Positions 7,985 to 16,910 are shown, counted from the stretch's first letter. The stretch is DNA of 64,000 bases from Variovorax sp. Root473 (GCF_001426505.1 NZ_LMEV01000019.1:1-64000), one strand, 5' to 3'. Notes: generated by a model not told the origin, from the letters alone. Made by a program: numbers and translations.

Positions 7985-8358
7985 AGGTGAACGACATGCC
8001 GCCGCTCGCAATCGCCCCAGGCATGCCGCGCGACGCCGACGGGCCGGTGTTCAGGCAGCCGTGGGAGGCGCAGGCCTTCGCGATGACGCTGGCGCTGCAC
8101 GAGCGCGGGCTGTTCAGCTGGGTCGAATGGGCCGAGGCGCTGGCCGCCCAGATCAGCGCCGCGCAGGCCGCGGGCGACCCCGACACGGGCGACACCTACT
8201 ACCGGCACTGGCTCGCCGCGCTCGAAAGCCTCGTGGCGCGCAAGGGTGCGAGTTCGGGCGACGAGCTGGCCCGCTACCGCCATGCCTGGGACCACGCGGC
8301 GGAGCGCACGCCACACGGGCAGCCGATCGAGCTGCGCGGCGACGACTTTCCGGGCTAG
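7981..8358 (+). CDS. Nitrile hydratase accessory protein (P14K/activator-like)
   Basis: 125 residues related to the beta-subunit N-terminal half (FRQPWEAQAFAMTLALHERGLFSWVEW and YYRHWLAALESLVARKG), the organisation known for the small activators that insert cobalt into the alpha subunit by subunit exchange. The ATG at 7981 overlaps the nthB stop. It completes an nthA-nthB-activator operon; no amidase or cobalt transporter gene is adjacent. Its stop codon interlocks with that of the convergent oxidase gene (CTAG at 8355-8358). Confidence 0.9.
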   Translation: MKVNDMPPLAIAPGMPRDADGPVFRQPWEAQAFAMTLALHERGLFSWVEWAEALAAQISAAQAAGDPDTGDTYYRHWLAALESLVARKGASSGDELARYRHAWDHAAERTPHGQPIELRGDDFPG

Positions 8359-9782
8359 ACCCGGATCACGCGCCCCGGGTTGAGGATGTTCTTCGGATCG
8401 AGCCCGCGCTTGATCGCCCGCATCATCTCCAGCGCCACCGGCGACTTGTGCTTCTCGAGCTTGTCGACCTTGAGCGAGCCCACGCCATGCTCGGCCGAGA
8501 ACGAGCCGCCGAACTGCTCGACCGCGTCGTAGACCAGCGTGTTGATGCGTTCTTCCTCGTTCTTCAAAAAGGCCTTGGTGTCGATGTTCTCGGGCGCCTG
8601 CACGTTGTAGTGCAGGTTGCCATCGCCCAGGTGGCCGAAGTTCACGAGCCGCACGCCGGCGATCTCGCGCTTGAGCAGCGCGTCGGTGGCTTCCACGAAG
8701 GCCGGGATGCGCGACACGGGGATCGAGATGTCGTGCTTGATGTTCAGGCCTTCCTCGGCCTGCGCGAGCGGAATGCTCTCGCGGATGTGCCAGAGCTGGT
8801 GCGCCTGCGTGAGGTTTTCGGCCACGACCGCGTCGGTCACGCAGCCGTCTTCGAAGGCGGTTTCGAGCAGCGCCTCGAAGCGCGCGCGGGCATGGTCTTC
8901 GGACTCGCTGTCGGAATTCTCGAGCAGCACGCAGTAGGGCACGGCGTCGTCCTTGATGAAGGGCACGCGCAGCTGCGGCATGTGCTTGTCGACCAGGCTC
9001 AGCGCGAACTTGCCCATCACCTCGAAGCCCGTGAGGCCCGAGCCCAGGTGCTTGTGCGCCAGGCCCAGCAGCGTGACCGCGTGGTCGAGCGAAGGCACTG
9101 CCGCCCAGGCCGTGAGCTGCGCGGCGGGCAGCGGGTACAGCTTCATGGTTGCGGCGGTGATGACGCCCAGCGTGCCTTCGCTGCCGACGATCAGGTCGCG
9201 CAGGTCGTAGCCCGTGTTGTCCTTGCGCAGGCCGCTCGTGCCTTCCCAGATCTCGCCCTGCGGCGTGACCACTTCCAGGCCCAGGCACAGGTCGCGCGTG
9301 TTGCCGTAGCGCACGACCTGCGTGCCGCCCGCGTTGGTGGCGAGGTTGCCGCCGATGGTGCAGCTGCCTTCGGCCGCCAGGCTCAGCGGGAACAGGTAGC
9401 CGGCTTTCTCGGCCGTCTCCTGCAGCGTCTGCAGGATGCAGCCGGCCTCGACGGTCATCGTGAGGTTGGCGGCGTCGATGTTGCGGATGGCGTTCAGGCG
9501 CTGCAGGCTCAGCACCACCTGCGTGCCGCTGTCGTCGGGAATGGAGCCGACCGCCAGGCCGGTGTTGCCGCCCTGCGGAATGACGGCCGTGCCGGCCGCG
9601 GCGCAGGCCTTGACCACGTCAGCCACCTGCTGCGCGTTGGCCGGGCGCACCACGGCGAGCGACTTGCCGCGCGCGCGCTTGCGCCAGTCCTGCTCGTAGG
9701 CCGCGAGGTCGCCCTCGGTCAGCACGTGCGTGGCGCCGACGATGGCGCGCAGTTGGTCGAGGAGGGAAGAAGAGGTGGTCAT
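8355..9782 (-). CDS. FAD-linked oxidase, GlcD / D-lactate dehydrogenase type
   Basis: 475 residues with the PCMH FAD-binding domain (AVIPQGGNTGLAVGS at about residues 65-80; GSCTIGGNLATNAGG around 140; YDLRDLIVGSEGTLGVIT around 190) and the C-terminal FAD oxidase domain ending GLDPKNILNPGRV. HLGDGNLHYNV is the conserved His loop. The family oxidises 2-hydroxy acids (glycolate, D-lactate, D-2-hydroxyglutarate); the exact substrate cannot be read here. The ATG overlaps the stop of the DUF2069 gene (ATGA, 9779-9782), so the two form an operon. No FeS partner (GlcF) is adjacent. Confidence 0.9.
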   Translation of the reverse strand: MTTSSSLLDQLRAIVGATHVLTEGDLAAYEQDWRKRARGKSLAVVRPANAQQVADVVKACAAAGTAVIPQGGNTGLAVGSIPDDSGTQVVLSLQRLNAIRNIDAANLTMTVEAGCILQTLQETAEKAGYLFPLSLAAEGSCTIGGNLATNAGGTQVVRYGNTRDLCLGLEVVTPQGEIWEGTSGLRKDNTGYDLRDLIVGSEGTLGVITAATMKLYPLPAAQLTAWAAVPSLDHAVTLLGLAHKHLGSGLTGFEVMGKFALSLVDKHMPQLRVPFIKDDAVPYCVLLENSDSESEDHARARFEALLETAFEDGCVTDAVVAENLTQAHQLWHIRESIPLAQAEEGLNIKHDISIPVSRIPAFVEATDALLKREIAGVRLVNFGHLGDGNLHYNVQAPENIDTKAFLKNEEERINTLVYDAVEQFGGSFSAEHGVGSLKVDKLEKHKSPVALEMMRAIKRGLDPKNILNPGRVIRV

Positions 9783-10189
9783 TGGGCGGAAGCCTCCAGG
9801 GGACGGGCAGCGGCGGCCTTGGCGTGGCGCAGGCGAAGGCGCACATGCCACGCGCAGGCCGCGAAGAGCACGAGGCACAGCAGCACCTCGACGAGCGCAA
9901 GGATTTGTCCCACGCCGTTGGTGTCGCTCCACGCGCGCACCACGCCTTCGGTGAAGTAGAGCCAGATCATCAGGCTGACCCAGCGGTAGGTGTACATGCG
10001 GTTCTTGTAGAGCCCCGCGAGCGGAATGACCAGCGGCAGCACCTTGAGCGCGAGCAGCGAGCCGCCCGGGCGCAGCGGCGCCAGCCACAGCTCCCAGGCC
10101 AGGCCCAGCACGATCAGGCCGACGAGGCTGCCCACGGCGGCCCATCGGGTGGCGCGGACGGAAGAGGGCGGGAGTGGGGTGTCGGACAC
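9779..10189 (-). CDS. DUF2069 membrane protein
   Basis: About 136 residues with four hydrophobic segments (VGSLVGLIVLGLAWELW; LLALKVLPLVIPLAGLY; YRWVSLMIWLYFTEGVV; ILALVEVLLCLVLFAACAW), the pattern of the small inner-membrane DUF2069 family. No ATG is available in frame; the GTG at 10189 (VSDTPLPPSS) is the best start although its RBS is weak. Function unknown. Coupled to the FAD oxidase downstream and divergent from the YihY-family gene. Confidence 0.75.
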   Translation of the reverse strand: MSDTPLPPSSVRATRWAAVGSLVGLIVLGLAWELWLAPLRPGGSLLALKVLPLVIPLAGLYKNRMYTYRWVSLMIWLYFTEGVVRAWSDTNGVGQILALVEVLLCLVLFAACAWHVRLRLRHAKAAAARPLEASAQ

Positions 10190-10267
10190 GGTGGCGGCGA
10201 AAGAGGAAGAGGGGGCGCACCGGGGTGTGGAGCGCCTCTGGAAAGAGCGGATGGCATGATACCGGGC

Positions 10268-11467
10268 ATGAATCGTCGGCAGCTTTGGAGGGATCTTTCG
10301 CGCTTTCCTTGGCGCAACACCGCAGCAGTGCTGGGCGAGCGTTTCCGCGAAGACCGCCTCGGCCTCACGGCCAGCAGCCTGACCTTCACCACGACCATCG
10401 CCATGGTGCCGTTCTTCACGGTGGCACTGGCCCTGTTCACCGTGTTCCCGATGTTCGCCACCATGCAGGGCCGCCTGCAGCGCTGGCTGATCGAGAGCCT
10501 GATTCCCGACAACATCGCGCGCCAGGTGCTGGGCTACCTGAACCAGTTCGCGAGCAAGGCCAGCGGCCTCGGCATCGCGGGCCTGGTGGTGCTGCTGATC
10601 ACCGCCATCGCGCTGATCCTCACCATCGACAAGACGCTCAACAACATCTGGCGCGTGCGCACGCCGCGGCCGTTGGCGCAGCGGGTGCTCATTTACTGGG
10701 CGACCATCACGCTCGGGCCGCTGATCCTCGCGGTGAGCCTGTCGACCACCTCGTATGTGTTCGCGGCCTCGCGCGATGTGGTGGGCGGCACCATCGTCAA
10801 GCTGGTCTTCGACACCTTCGAATTCGTGCTGCTCGCGGCCGGCATGGCCGCGCTGTACCACTACGTGCCGAACACGACGGTGCGCTGGTCGCACGCCTGG
10901 GCCGGCGGCATCTTCGTGGCGACCGCCATCGAGATCGCCAAGCGCGTGCTCGGCTATTACCTGAGCCTCGTGCCGACCTACTCGGTGCTGTACGGCGCCT
11001 TCGCCACATTTCCGATCCTGCTCGTGTGGATCTACGTGGCGTGGGTGATCGTGCTGCTGGGTGCCGTCATCGCGGCCTACCTGCCGAGCCTGCTGATGGG
11101 CGTGGCGCGCCGGGGCGGCGTGGCGGGCTGGCCGATGCAGCTCGCGATGGAAGTGCTGCAGCACCTGGCGCGCGCGCAGGCCACAGCGGCCAAGGGCCTG
11201 GGTGCGGGCGAACTGCTGGTGCGCATGCGGGTCGACGGCCTGCAACTGGTGCCGGTGATCGACACGCTGGTGCGGCTCGACTGGATCGCGCCGCTGGCCG
11301 AGGAGCCTGCCAACGAGGACCCGCGCTATGTGCTGCTGGCCGACCCGTCGACGCCCATCGAGCCGCTGCTGCGCGAGCTGCTCATGCCGCGCGCTGAACC
11401 GCTCGAAGACCTGTGGCAGAAGGGACCGCTGCACACGCTGCGGCTGGGCGATGTGCTGTTGATCTAA
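10268..11467 (+). CDS. YihY/BrkB-family inner-membrane protein
   Basis: 399 residues. The N-terminal ~280 hold about six membrane segments (for example LGIAGLVVLLITAIALIL, FEFVLLAAGMAALYHYV, LLVWIYVAWVIVLLGAVIAAY) with the conserved FTTTIAMVPFFTVALALF and LPTYSVLYGAFATFPI-type motif (here VPTYSVLYGAF). A C-terminal ~100-residue soluble tail resembles a winged-helix-like extension found in many betaproteobacterial members. An in-frame ATG at 10256 is an alternative start. Once mislabelled RNase BN in E. coli; the function is uncertain. Confidence 0.88.
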   Translation: MNRRQLWRDLSRFPWRNTAAVLGERFREDRLGLTASSLTFTTTIAMVPFFTVALALFTVFPMFATMQGRLQRWLIESLIPDNIARQVLGYLNQFASKASGLGIAGLVVLLITAIALILTIDKTLNNIWRVRTPRPLAQRVLIYWATITLGPLILAVSLSTTSYVFAASRDVVGGTIVKLVFDTFEFVLLAAGMAALYHYVPNTTVRWSHAWAGGIFVATAIEIAKRVLGYYLSLVPTYSVLYGAFATFPILLVWIYVAWVIVLLGAVIAAYLPSLLMGVARRGGVAGWPMQLAMEVLQHLARAQATAAKGLGAGELLVRMRVDGLQLVPVIDTLVRLDWIAPLAEEPANEDPRYVLLADPSTPIEPLLRELLMPRAEPLEDLWQKGPLHTLRLGDVLLI

Positions 11468-11672
11468 CCGCCGTTCAAGGAAAGAAAGCGGGCTGCAAGT
11501 CGATTGGGGTGAGGTCTGCTCGCAAATCGATTGACCGATTGGCCATTCATTTATCTTGAGAGCAATTGACCTCTTTTGAGGTTGCCTCATTTCACCCTGT
11601 CGTCGCTATTCTTCAACGAGCCAGTGATCCCGGGGCATGTGTCTTCGGTTCACTGGCGCCGCTCAGAAGAAC

Positions 11673-11698
11673 AGGGAGCTTCGCTCCCTCCCAGGGAG
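11673..11698 (+). promoter_or_regulatory. Two mutually exclusive hairpins at the RBS of the SGNH gene
   Basis: CTCCCT (11684-11689) can pair with AGGGAG at 11673-11678 (7-bp stem including a GC pair, TTC loop) or with AGGGAG at 11693-11698, which is the Shine-Dalgarno of the gene starting at 11703 (6-bp stem, CCC loop). The arrangement would allow an RNA on/off choice for translation. Seen in sequence; function inferred. Confidence 0.4.
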
Positions 11699-11702
11699 AA
11701 CA

Positions 11703-12482
11703 ATGTCAAAAAATGGCCTGCCGCATCCGTCGCGGCGACCGGCGCCTGCGCGTCGAAATCCGGGGGAACCCTTTCGCGTTCTGTTGCTTTGCGCGGCCCT
11801 GACGGCCGGCCTCGGCGACGTCGCTCGCGCGGACCCGCCAGCGCCCGCACCGACTTCTGCGCCGGGCGGTGGCACGGCTGTTGAGCCTCCCGCGGTGGCG
11901 TTGCCGGCAACCGTTGCCAGCGCGGCTTCGCTGCGATGCGTGATCGATGTCTATGGCGACAGCATCGTGGCCGGCGCGGATCTTGAGGTTCGGCCGCTCA
12001 CCATCCTGATGCGCAAGTACCCGGGCCTTACGCTCGTCGATCACGCCGTTCCGGCGATGCAATTGACGGATCTGGCTGCTCGCTTTGAGGCCTCTCCGCG
12101 AACGGGGCGTTGGGTCGTCATAGAAAACGGGGTCATCGATGCATGGCGCAACGTTCAGGCTGCCGTGTTCGTGCAGACCTTGCAGCGCATGATCGAGCGC
12201 GTGCGCGCCGAGGGACGCGAACCAGTCCTCACAGGGTTCTCGCGTCAGGTGGTAGCGTCGTCACTCCATATCCACAAGCAACAGCTGTTGCGACGCGACC
12301 AGTACGACTTGCTGGTGCATCGGCTTGCGCAGACCATGAAGGTGCCGTTCGTCGACTGGGGTGCTGTGCGTTTCGATGGCGCCCGCGATCTGACGGACGG
12401 CGTTCATCCCGGTCCAGCCTACAGCCAGCGACTCCACGACCGGCTGGGCGCCGCATTGAGCGCCCTGACCGGCTGCAAATAG
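11703..12482 (+). CDS. Secreted SGNH/GDSL-like hydrolase of unknown substrate
   Basis: 259 residues. A signal-peptide-like stretch (about residues 25-43, VLLLCAALTAGLGDVARA) is followed by a Pro/Ala-rich linker. IDVYGDSIVAG places the block I serine at Ser87; ENGVIDAW offers the Asn of block III and TDGVHPGP the DxxH of block V, so the SGNH catalytic set is probably complete. Such proteins act as periplasmic esterases or acetyl-hydrolases on lipids, polysaccharide or peptidoglycan. The start at 11703 has AGGGAG upstream. It stands alone, convergent with the DUF962 gene. Confidence 0.75.
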   Translation: MSKNGLPHPSRRPAPARRNPGEPFRVLLLCAALTAGLGDVARADPPAPAPTSAPGGGTAVEPPAVALPATVASAASLRCVIDVYGDSIVAGADLEVRPLTILMRKYPGLTLVDHAVPAMQLTDLAARFEASPRTGRWVVIENGVIDAWRNVQAAVFVQTLQRMIERVRAEGREPVLTGFSRQVVASSLHIHKQQLLRRDQYDLLVHRLAQTMKVPFVDWGAVRFDGARDLTDGVHPGPAYSQRLHDRLGAALSALTGCK

Positions 12483-12506
12483 CGGTTGCGGGTCGCGGAC
12501 CTCGGC

Positions 12507-12848
12507 CTAGATCTTGACCTTGCCCGCCCAGATGTCCCGGTACATCGCCCAGTCGCCCATGAAGGAGTACAGCGGGCGCTTGAACGAGGCCGGCCTGTTC
12601 TTCTCGAAGCCGAAATGCCCGACCCAGGCGAAGCCGTAGCCCGCCACGAGCCCGGCGAGCAGCCACCACGGATTCAGGGTGACCACCAGGGCCACGAAGC
12701 ACAGCAGCGAGATCGTCGAACCCGCGAAATGCAGCCGCCGGCAGGTAACGTTGGCGTGCTCCGTCAGGTAGAACGGATAGAACTCGGCAAAGCTCGTGAA
12801 GTGGCGCGGATCGACCGCGTCCGGCGTGGTGGGGGTGGAGGTGTTCAT
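12507..12848 (-). CDS. Mpo1-like protein (DUF962)
   Basis: 113 residues with two membrane spans (ISLLCFVALVVTL; WWLLAGLVAGYGFAWVGHF) and the conserved histidine-containing segments FYLTEHANVTCRRLHFAG and GHFGFEKNRPASFKRPLY that define the Mpo1-like family. Yeast Mpo1 is an Fe-dependent dioxygenase acting on 2-hydroxy fatty acids; the bacterial short form is uncharacterised. Start ATG at 12848 with GGAG 7 nt upstream. Divergent from the thioredoxin-like gene. Confidence 0.85.
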   Translation of the reverse strand: MNTSTPTTPDAVDPRHFTSFAEFYPFYLTEHANVTCRRLHFAGSTISLLCFVALVVTLNPWWLLAGLVAGYGFAWVGHFGFEKNRPASFKRPLYSFMGDWAMYRDIWAGKVKI

Positions 12849-12937
12849 CGTGGGTCTCCTGCGCCCCGCAGGGGCTTTGTTGATAATAGCCACGACCCCG
12901 CGGACGCACCACCCGGGTTCGCCATCCCACCTTCACC

Positions 12938-13330
12938 GTGTCCACCTTGAGCGCTGTTCCCGCCGTCCCCGTCGCTTCTTCTGCCGATGCCAACCCGTTG
13001 TGGGTCGTCTGCCTGTGCGCCGAATGGTGCGGCACCTGTCGCGACTACCGGCCGCTGCTGGCCGAGCTGGCGAAGGCGCATCCGCAGTTCCGCTTCGCCT
13101 GGGTCGACATCGAGGACCACGCCGAGATTGCCGACGCCTTCGACGTCGAGACCTTCCCGACCCTGCTGGTGGCGGGCGCCGACGGCACGCGCTTTCTGGG
13201 GCCGCTGCTGCCGCACATCGAGACCCTGTCGCGCCTGCTCGGCGCGCTGCAGCCGCCGCAACCTTCCAGCCTCGACGTCGACCTGCTGCTGGCCGTGCTC
13301 GAGAAAAAGCCCGCGGCCTTCGCGGTCTGA
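12938..13330 (+). CDS. Thioredoxin-family protein
   Basis: 130 residues with the active-site motif WCGTC (CLCAEWCGTCRDYRP, about residues 26-40) and the cis-Pro loop FPTLLV near residue 73, so the thioredoxin fold and redox pair are intact. No signal peptide, hence cytoplasmic. The start is GTG; upstream is the divergent DUF962 gene. It is followed 21 bp later by the Rossmann-fold gene, with which it is probably co-transcribed. Specific partner unknown. Confidence 0.88.
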   Translation: MSTLSAVPAVPVASSADANPLWVVCLCAEWCGTCRDYRPLLAELAKAHPQFRFAWVDIEDHAEIADAFDVETFPTLLVAGADGTRFLGPLLPHIETLSRLLGALQPPQPSSLDVDLLLAVLEKKPAAFAV

Positions 13331-13351
13331 CTCCTTCGGAGCTTTCCTCCC

Positions 13352-14017
13352 ATGAACATCCTGATCTTTGGCGCCACCGGCATGGTGGGGCAGGGCGTGC
13401 TGCGCGAGTGCCTGCTGGCGCCCGACGTGGAACGCGTGGTGGCCGTGGGGCGCAGCGCCACCGGGCAGCAGCATCCCAAGCTGCAGGACCTCGTGCACAA
13501 AGACATGTTCGACTACCGCGCCATCGAGTCGCAGCTGACAGGTTTCGATGCCTGCTTCTTCTGCCTGGGCGTGTCGTCGGTGGGCATGAAGGAGCCCGAG
13601 TACAAGCGCATCACGTACGACCTGACGATGGCGGCCGCCACCGTGCTGGCGCGGCTCAACCCGGGCATGACCTTCACCTACGTGACCGGCGCCGGCACCG
13701 ACAGCAGCGAGCGCGGCGAACGCATGTGGGCGCGCGTGAAGGGCGCGACCGAGAACGCGCTGATGCGCCTGCCGTTTCGCGCGTCCTACATGTTCCGGCC
13801 CGGGATGATCCAGCCGCTGCACGGCGTGCGTTCGAAGACGCCGCTGTACCAGGCCGCCATCGTCGTGCTCAAGCCCGTGCTTGGGCTGGCCCACCGCTGG
13901 TGGCCCGACCGCGTGACCACCACCGAGAAGATGGGCCGGGCGATGCTCGCGGTGGCGCGCAAGGGCGCGCGCAAGGTGCTGCTCGATCCGGCGGACATCA
14001 ACGCGCTGGGCAGCTGA
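13352..14017 (+). CDS. NAD(P)-binding Rossmann-fold protein (atypical SDR-like)
   Basis: 221 residues starting MNILIFGATGMVGQGVL, a GxxGxxG dinucleotide motif. FFCLGVSSVGM and FTYVTGAGTDSSERG align with the middle strands of extended/atypical SDRs of the HTATIP2-like group. No clear YxxxK is seen, so enzymatic activity is uncertain. RBS GGAG upstream. Second gene after the thioredoxin-like gene. Confidence 0.75.
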   Translation: MNILIFGATGMVGQGVLRECLLAPDVERVVAVGRSATGQQHPKLQDLVHKDMFDYRAIESQLTGFDACFFCLGVSSVGMKEPEYKRITYDLTMAAATVLARLNPGMTFTYVTGAGTDSSERGERMWARVKGATENALMRLPFRASYMFRPGMIQPLHGVRSKTPLYQAAIVVLKPVLGLAHRWWPDRVTTTEKMGRAMLAVARKGARKVLLDPADINALGS

Positions 14018-14036
14018 AACACCGCCCTGCGTTCTT

Positions 14037-14843
14037 TCAGCCCGCGACGAAGTCGCGCAGCGCGAACAGCACCTCGTCCGGCGCCTCGCTCATCAGCGCG
14101 TGGCCGGCGTGCACCGTCATCACCTTGGCGTTGCGCGCCTTGCCCACCAGCGCCTTGGTGGCGCGCGGCGGTGTCATCTGGTCGGAATCGCCCAGCAGGA
14201 ACAGCACCGGACACTGCACCTTCTCCATCGCCGCCTCACCGTTCGCATAGTCGTTGCAGGCCTTGAAGCCGATGTGGAACACGTTCGCCTCGCGGTTGCT
14301 CGCCAGCACGCGGCGCATCAGCGCGCGCGAGCTGCCGTACAGCCAGGTGCCCGGGCCGAGCGACGAAGGCGGCGGTGCCAGCAGCGAGTGCGAGAAGGTG
14401 TTGACCATGGCGATGGCGCGCTGCGGATCGCTCACCGAGCTTTCGAGCAGCGCGGGCGACACCACCATCGGGTAGGCCGTGCCGACCATCGCGAGCTGCG
14501 TGATGCGCTCGGGCGCGCGCGCCGCGGCTTCGAGCGCGATCAGCGAGCCGAAGCTGTGGCCGACCAGCGCGGCCTTCTGCACGCCCGCCGCGTCGAGCAG
14601 CGCAATGACGAACTGCGCCGCGTCTTCCACGCTGGCGGGCGGCGTGCCAGCGCTCTTGCAGTGGCCCGGCAGGTCGACTGCCAGCACGTTCCAGCCGTGG
14701 TTGGCGAACCAGCGGCTCTGCAAAATCCACACGCTGTGGTCGTTGAGCACGCCATGGATGAAAACGACCGTGGGCTTGGCCGCATCGAGGGGCTTGCCGG
14801 CGGTGTAGCAGTAGGTGTCGTGGCCGTTGACGGTGTAGTTCAT
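14037..14843 (-). CDS. Alpha/beta-hydrolase
   Basis: 268 residues. Oxyanion motif VFIHGVLNDHSVW, nucleophile elbow GHSFGS, acid in GDSDQMTPP and the histidine in VHAGHALM are all present, so it is a complete Ser hydrolase. ATG at 14843; a GTG 3 codons upstream (14852) overlaps the metY stop more deeply. It directly follows metY on the minus strand and is coupled to it. Substrate unknown; an esterase or C-C hydrolase is possible. Confidence 0.85.
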   Translation of the reverse strand: MNYTVNGHDTYCYTAGKPLDAAKPTVVFIHGVLNDHSVWILQSRWFANHGWNVLAVDLPGHCKSAGTPPASVEDAAQFVIALLDAAGVQKAALVGHSFGSLIALEAAARAPERITQLAMVGTAYPMVVSPALLESSVSDPQRAIAMVNTFSHSLLAPPPSSLGPGTWLYGSSRALMRRVLASNREANVFHIGFKACNDYANGEAAMEKVQCPVLFLLGDSDQMTPPRATKALVGKARNAKVMTVHAGHALMSEAPDEVLFALRDFVAG

Positions 14844-14844
14844 C

Positions 14845-16155
14845 TCAGGCACCCGCCTTTTCCGCCGCCTTGAGTGCGCGCTTGAGGTCGTCGATCAGGT
14901 CGACCGGGTCTTCCAGGCCGATCGACAGGCGGATCGTGCCCTGCGAAATGCCCGCGCCTGCAAGCGCCTCGTCGGTCATGCGGAAGTGCGTGGTGCTCGC
15001 CGGGTGGATCACAAGGCTGCGGCAGTCGCCCACGTTGGCCAGGTGGCTGAACAGCTTGAGCGCCTCGATGAAGGCCTTGCCCTGCGCGCGGCTGCCCTTG
15101 ATGTCGAAGCTGAACACGGCGCCGGCCCCGCGCGCGCCATGGCGCAGCAGCTTTTGCGCGAGCGCGTGGCTGGGGTGCGATTCGATCAGCGGATGCCCCA
15201 CGCGTGACACGAAGGGATGGCTGGCCAGGAACTCGACCACCTTCTGTGTGTTGTCGATGTGGCGTTCCATGCGCAGCGGCAGCGTCTCGATGCCCTGCAG
15301 GATGAGCCACGCCGTGTGCGGGCTCATCGAGGCGCCGAAGTCGCGCAGGCCTTCGCGGCGTGCGCGCAGCAGGAAGGCGCCGACGGTGCTTTCCTCGCTG
15401 AACACCATGTTGTGGAAGCCGTCGTAGGCCTGCGTGAGCTCGGCGAACTTGCCCGACTTCTCCCAGTCGAAGCTGCCGCCGTCGACCACCACGCCGCCGA
15501 TGACGGTGCCGTGGCCCGACAGGAACTTGGTGGCCGAGTGGTAGACCAGGTCGGCACCCCAGTCGAAGGGTTTGATGAGGTAAGGGGAGGTGAGCGTGGA
15601 GTCGACCAAGAGCGGCACGCCGGCTTCGTGCGCGATGTCGCTCACGGCGGGGATGTCGAGCACATCGAGGCCCGGATTGCCCACGGTTTCGCCGAAGAAC
15701 AGCTTGGTCTCGGGCCGCACCGCCGCGCGCCAGCCATCGAGGTCGCCGGGCTTCACGAAGGTGGTCTCGATGCCGAAGCGGCGCATCGTGTAGTGCAGCA
15801 GGTTCTGCGAGCCGCCGTACAGGGCCGTGCTGGCGACGATGTGCGAGCCCGCGCCCATCAGCGTGGCCACCGACAGGTGCAGCGCCGCCTGGCCGCTGGC
15901 CGTGGCGATGGCGCCGATGCCGCCTTCGAGCGCCGACACGCGCTGCTCCAGCACCGCGTTGGTCGGGTTGCTGATGCGCGAATACACGTGGCCCGCGCGC
16001 TCCAGGTTGAACAGCGCGGCCGCGTGGTCGCTGGATTCGAAGACGAACGATGTCGTCAGGTGGATCGGGACAGCCCGTGCACCGGTGGCGGGGTCAGGGG
16101 CGGCGCCGGCATGCAGCGCGAGGGTGTCGAAACCGGGGTCGGAATAACCGGGCAT
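14845..16155 (-). CDS. metY: O-acetylhomoserine sulfhydrylase/aminocarboxypropyltransferase
   Basis: 436-residue PLP enzyme of the Cys/Met metabolism family that makes homocysteine from O-acetylhomoserine and sulfide. Motifs: N-terminal FDTLALHAG, VYSRISNPTNAVLEQRVSALEG, cofactor lysine in SATKFLSGHGTVIGG, C-terminal HPASTTHFRM. The length of ~430 fits MetY rather than MetB/MetC (~390). Divergent from the CBS-domain gene; coupled to the downstream hydrolase. Confidence 0.92.
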   Translation of the reverse strand: MPGYSDPGFDTLALHAGAAPDPATGARAVPIHLTTSFVFESSDHAAALFNLERAGHVYSRISNPTNAVLEQRVSALEGGIGAIATASGQAALHLSVATLMGAGSHIVASTALYGGSQNLLHYTMRRFGIETTFVKPGDLDGWRAAVRPETKLFFGETVGNPGLDVLDIPAVSDIAHEAGVPLLVDSTLTSPYLIKPFDWGADLVYHSATKFLSGHGTVIGGVVVDGGSFDWEKSGKFAELTQAYDGFHNMVFSEESTVGAFLLRARREGLRDFGASMSPHTAWLILQGIETLPLRMERHIDNTQKVVEFLASHPFVSRVGHPLIESHPSHALAQKLLRHGARGAGAVFSFDIKGSRAQGKAFIEALKLFSHLANVGDCRSLVIHPASTTHFRMTDEALAGAGISQGTIRLSIGLEDPVDLIDDLKRALKAAEKAGA

Positions 16156-16310
16156 GAGGGCCTTTCTGCTTTCTGTTGTCTCTTCGCAATGCCCCGTTAC
16201 GCCTGCAATGCATGCACAGGCGACAGGGGCGTTCAGGTCGGCGTTGATTGTGGGCTATATTCAAATCGGCACGACGCCGAGAACGACGAATCCCCGAGAG
16301 GAGCACCACC

Positions 16311-16769
16311 ATGAAAGTCAGCGACATTCTTCGCGTCAAGGGCAACACGCTCTTCACCATCACGCCCGACGACCCGCTGGCGGAAGCCGCCCAGACCATG
16401 GCGGACAAGGACATCGGCTCGCTGGTGGTCATGGAGCACGGCGACCTGGTCGGCATGCTCACGTTCCGTGAAGTGATCGTGGCCATCGTCAACAACGGCG
16501 GCCAGGTCGGGACCACGCTGGTGCGCAAGGCCATGGACGACGCGCCGGTCACCTGCACGCTCGAAACCGACCTCGACGAAATTCGCCGCATCATGCTGGA
16601 GCGCCACGCGCGCTACATGCCCGTGATGGACAAGCGCATGCTCATGGGCGTGATCAGTTTCTACGACGTGGCCAAGGCCGTGGTCGACGCGCAGAACTTC
16701 GAGAACAAGATGCTCAAGGCCTACATCCGCGACTGGCCGGAAGACGAGAGCAACGAAAAGGCCGGCTGA
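16311..16769 (+). CDS. Protein of two CBS domains
   Basis: 152 residues made of tandem CBS domains (about 8-60 and 75-130; DKDIGSLVVMEHGDLVGMLTFREV and HARYMPVMDKRMLMGVISFYDV, each broken by short loops). Such stand-alone Bateman modules bind adenosine nucleotides and act as energy sensors. GAGAGGAG upstream of the ATG at 16311. A hairpin-rich repeat follows the gene. The target protein is unknown. Confidence 0.92.
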   Translation: MKVSDILRVKGNTLFTITPDDPLAEAAQTMADKDIGSLVVMEHGDLVGMLTFREVIVAIVNNGGQVGTTLVRKAMDDAPVTCTLETDLDEIRRIMLERHARYMPVMDKRMLMGVISFYDVAKAVVDAQNFENKMLKAYIRDWPEDESNEKAG

Positions 16770-16819
16770 GCCTTTTCAGCCAGTCACCGACCGACTCTGC
16801 GTCGGCCCTCTTCAAGCGA

Positions 16820-16910
16820 ACACCACGGAACCGGCTTTGCCGGGCCGTAGGTGTTGCCCCCGGTAGGGGGTTGGCGAAGCGACACGAAGTGCGCGCAGCC
16901 TGGGGGCGAG
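16820..16910. repeat. Dispersed hairpin-rich intergenic repeat, copy 1
   Basis: About 91 bp nearly identical to 63002-63094. It contains an outer ACACC/GGTGT pairing around GGAACCGGC-TTT-GCCGG, then CCCCC-GGTA-GGGGG, and a terminal GCCCCC/GGGGGC pairing. It lies between convergent genes and ends 14 bp before the tctC stop. An 8-bp direct repeat CAGTCACC flanks it (16781-16788 and 16912-16919). Confidence 0.85.
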
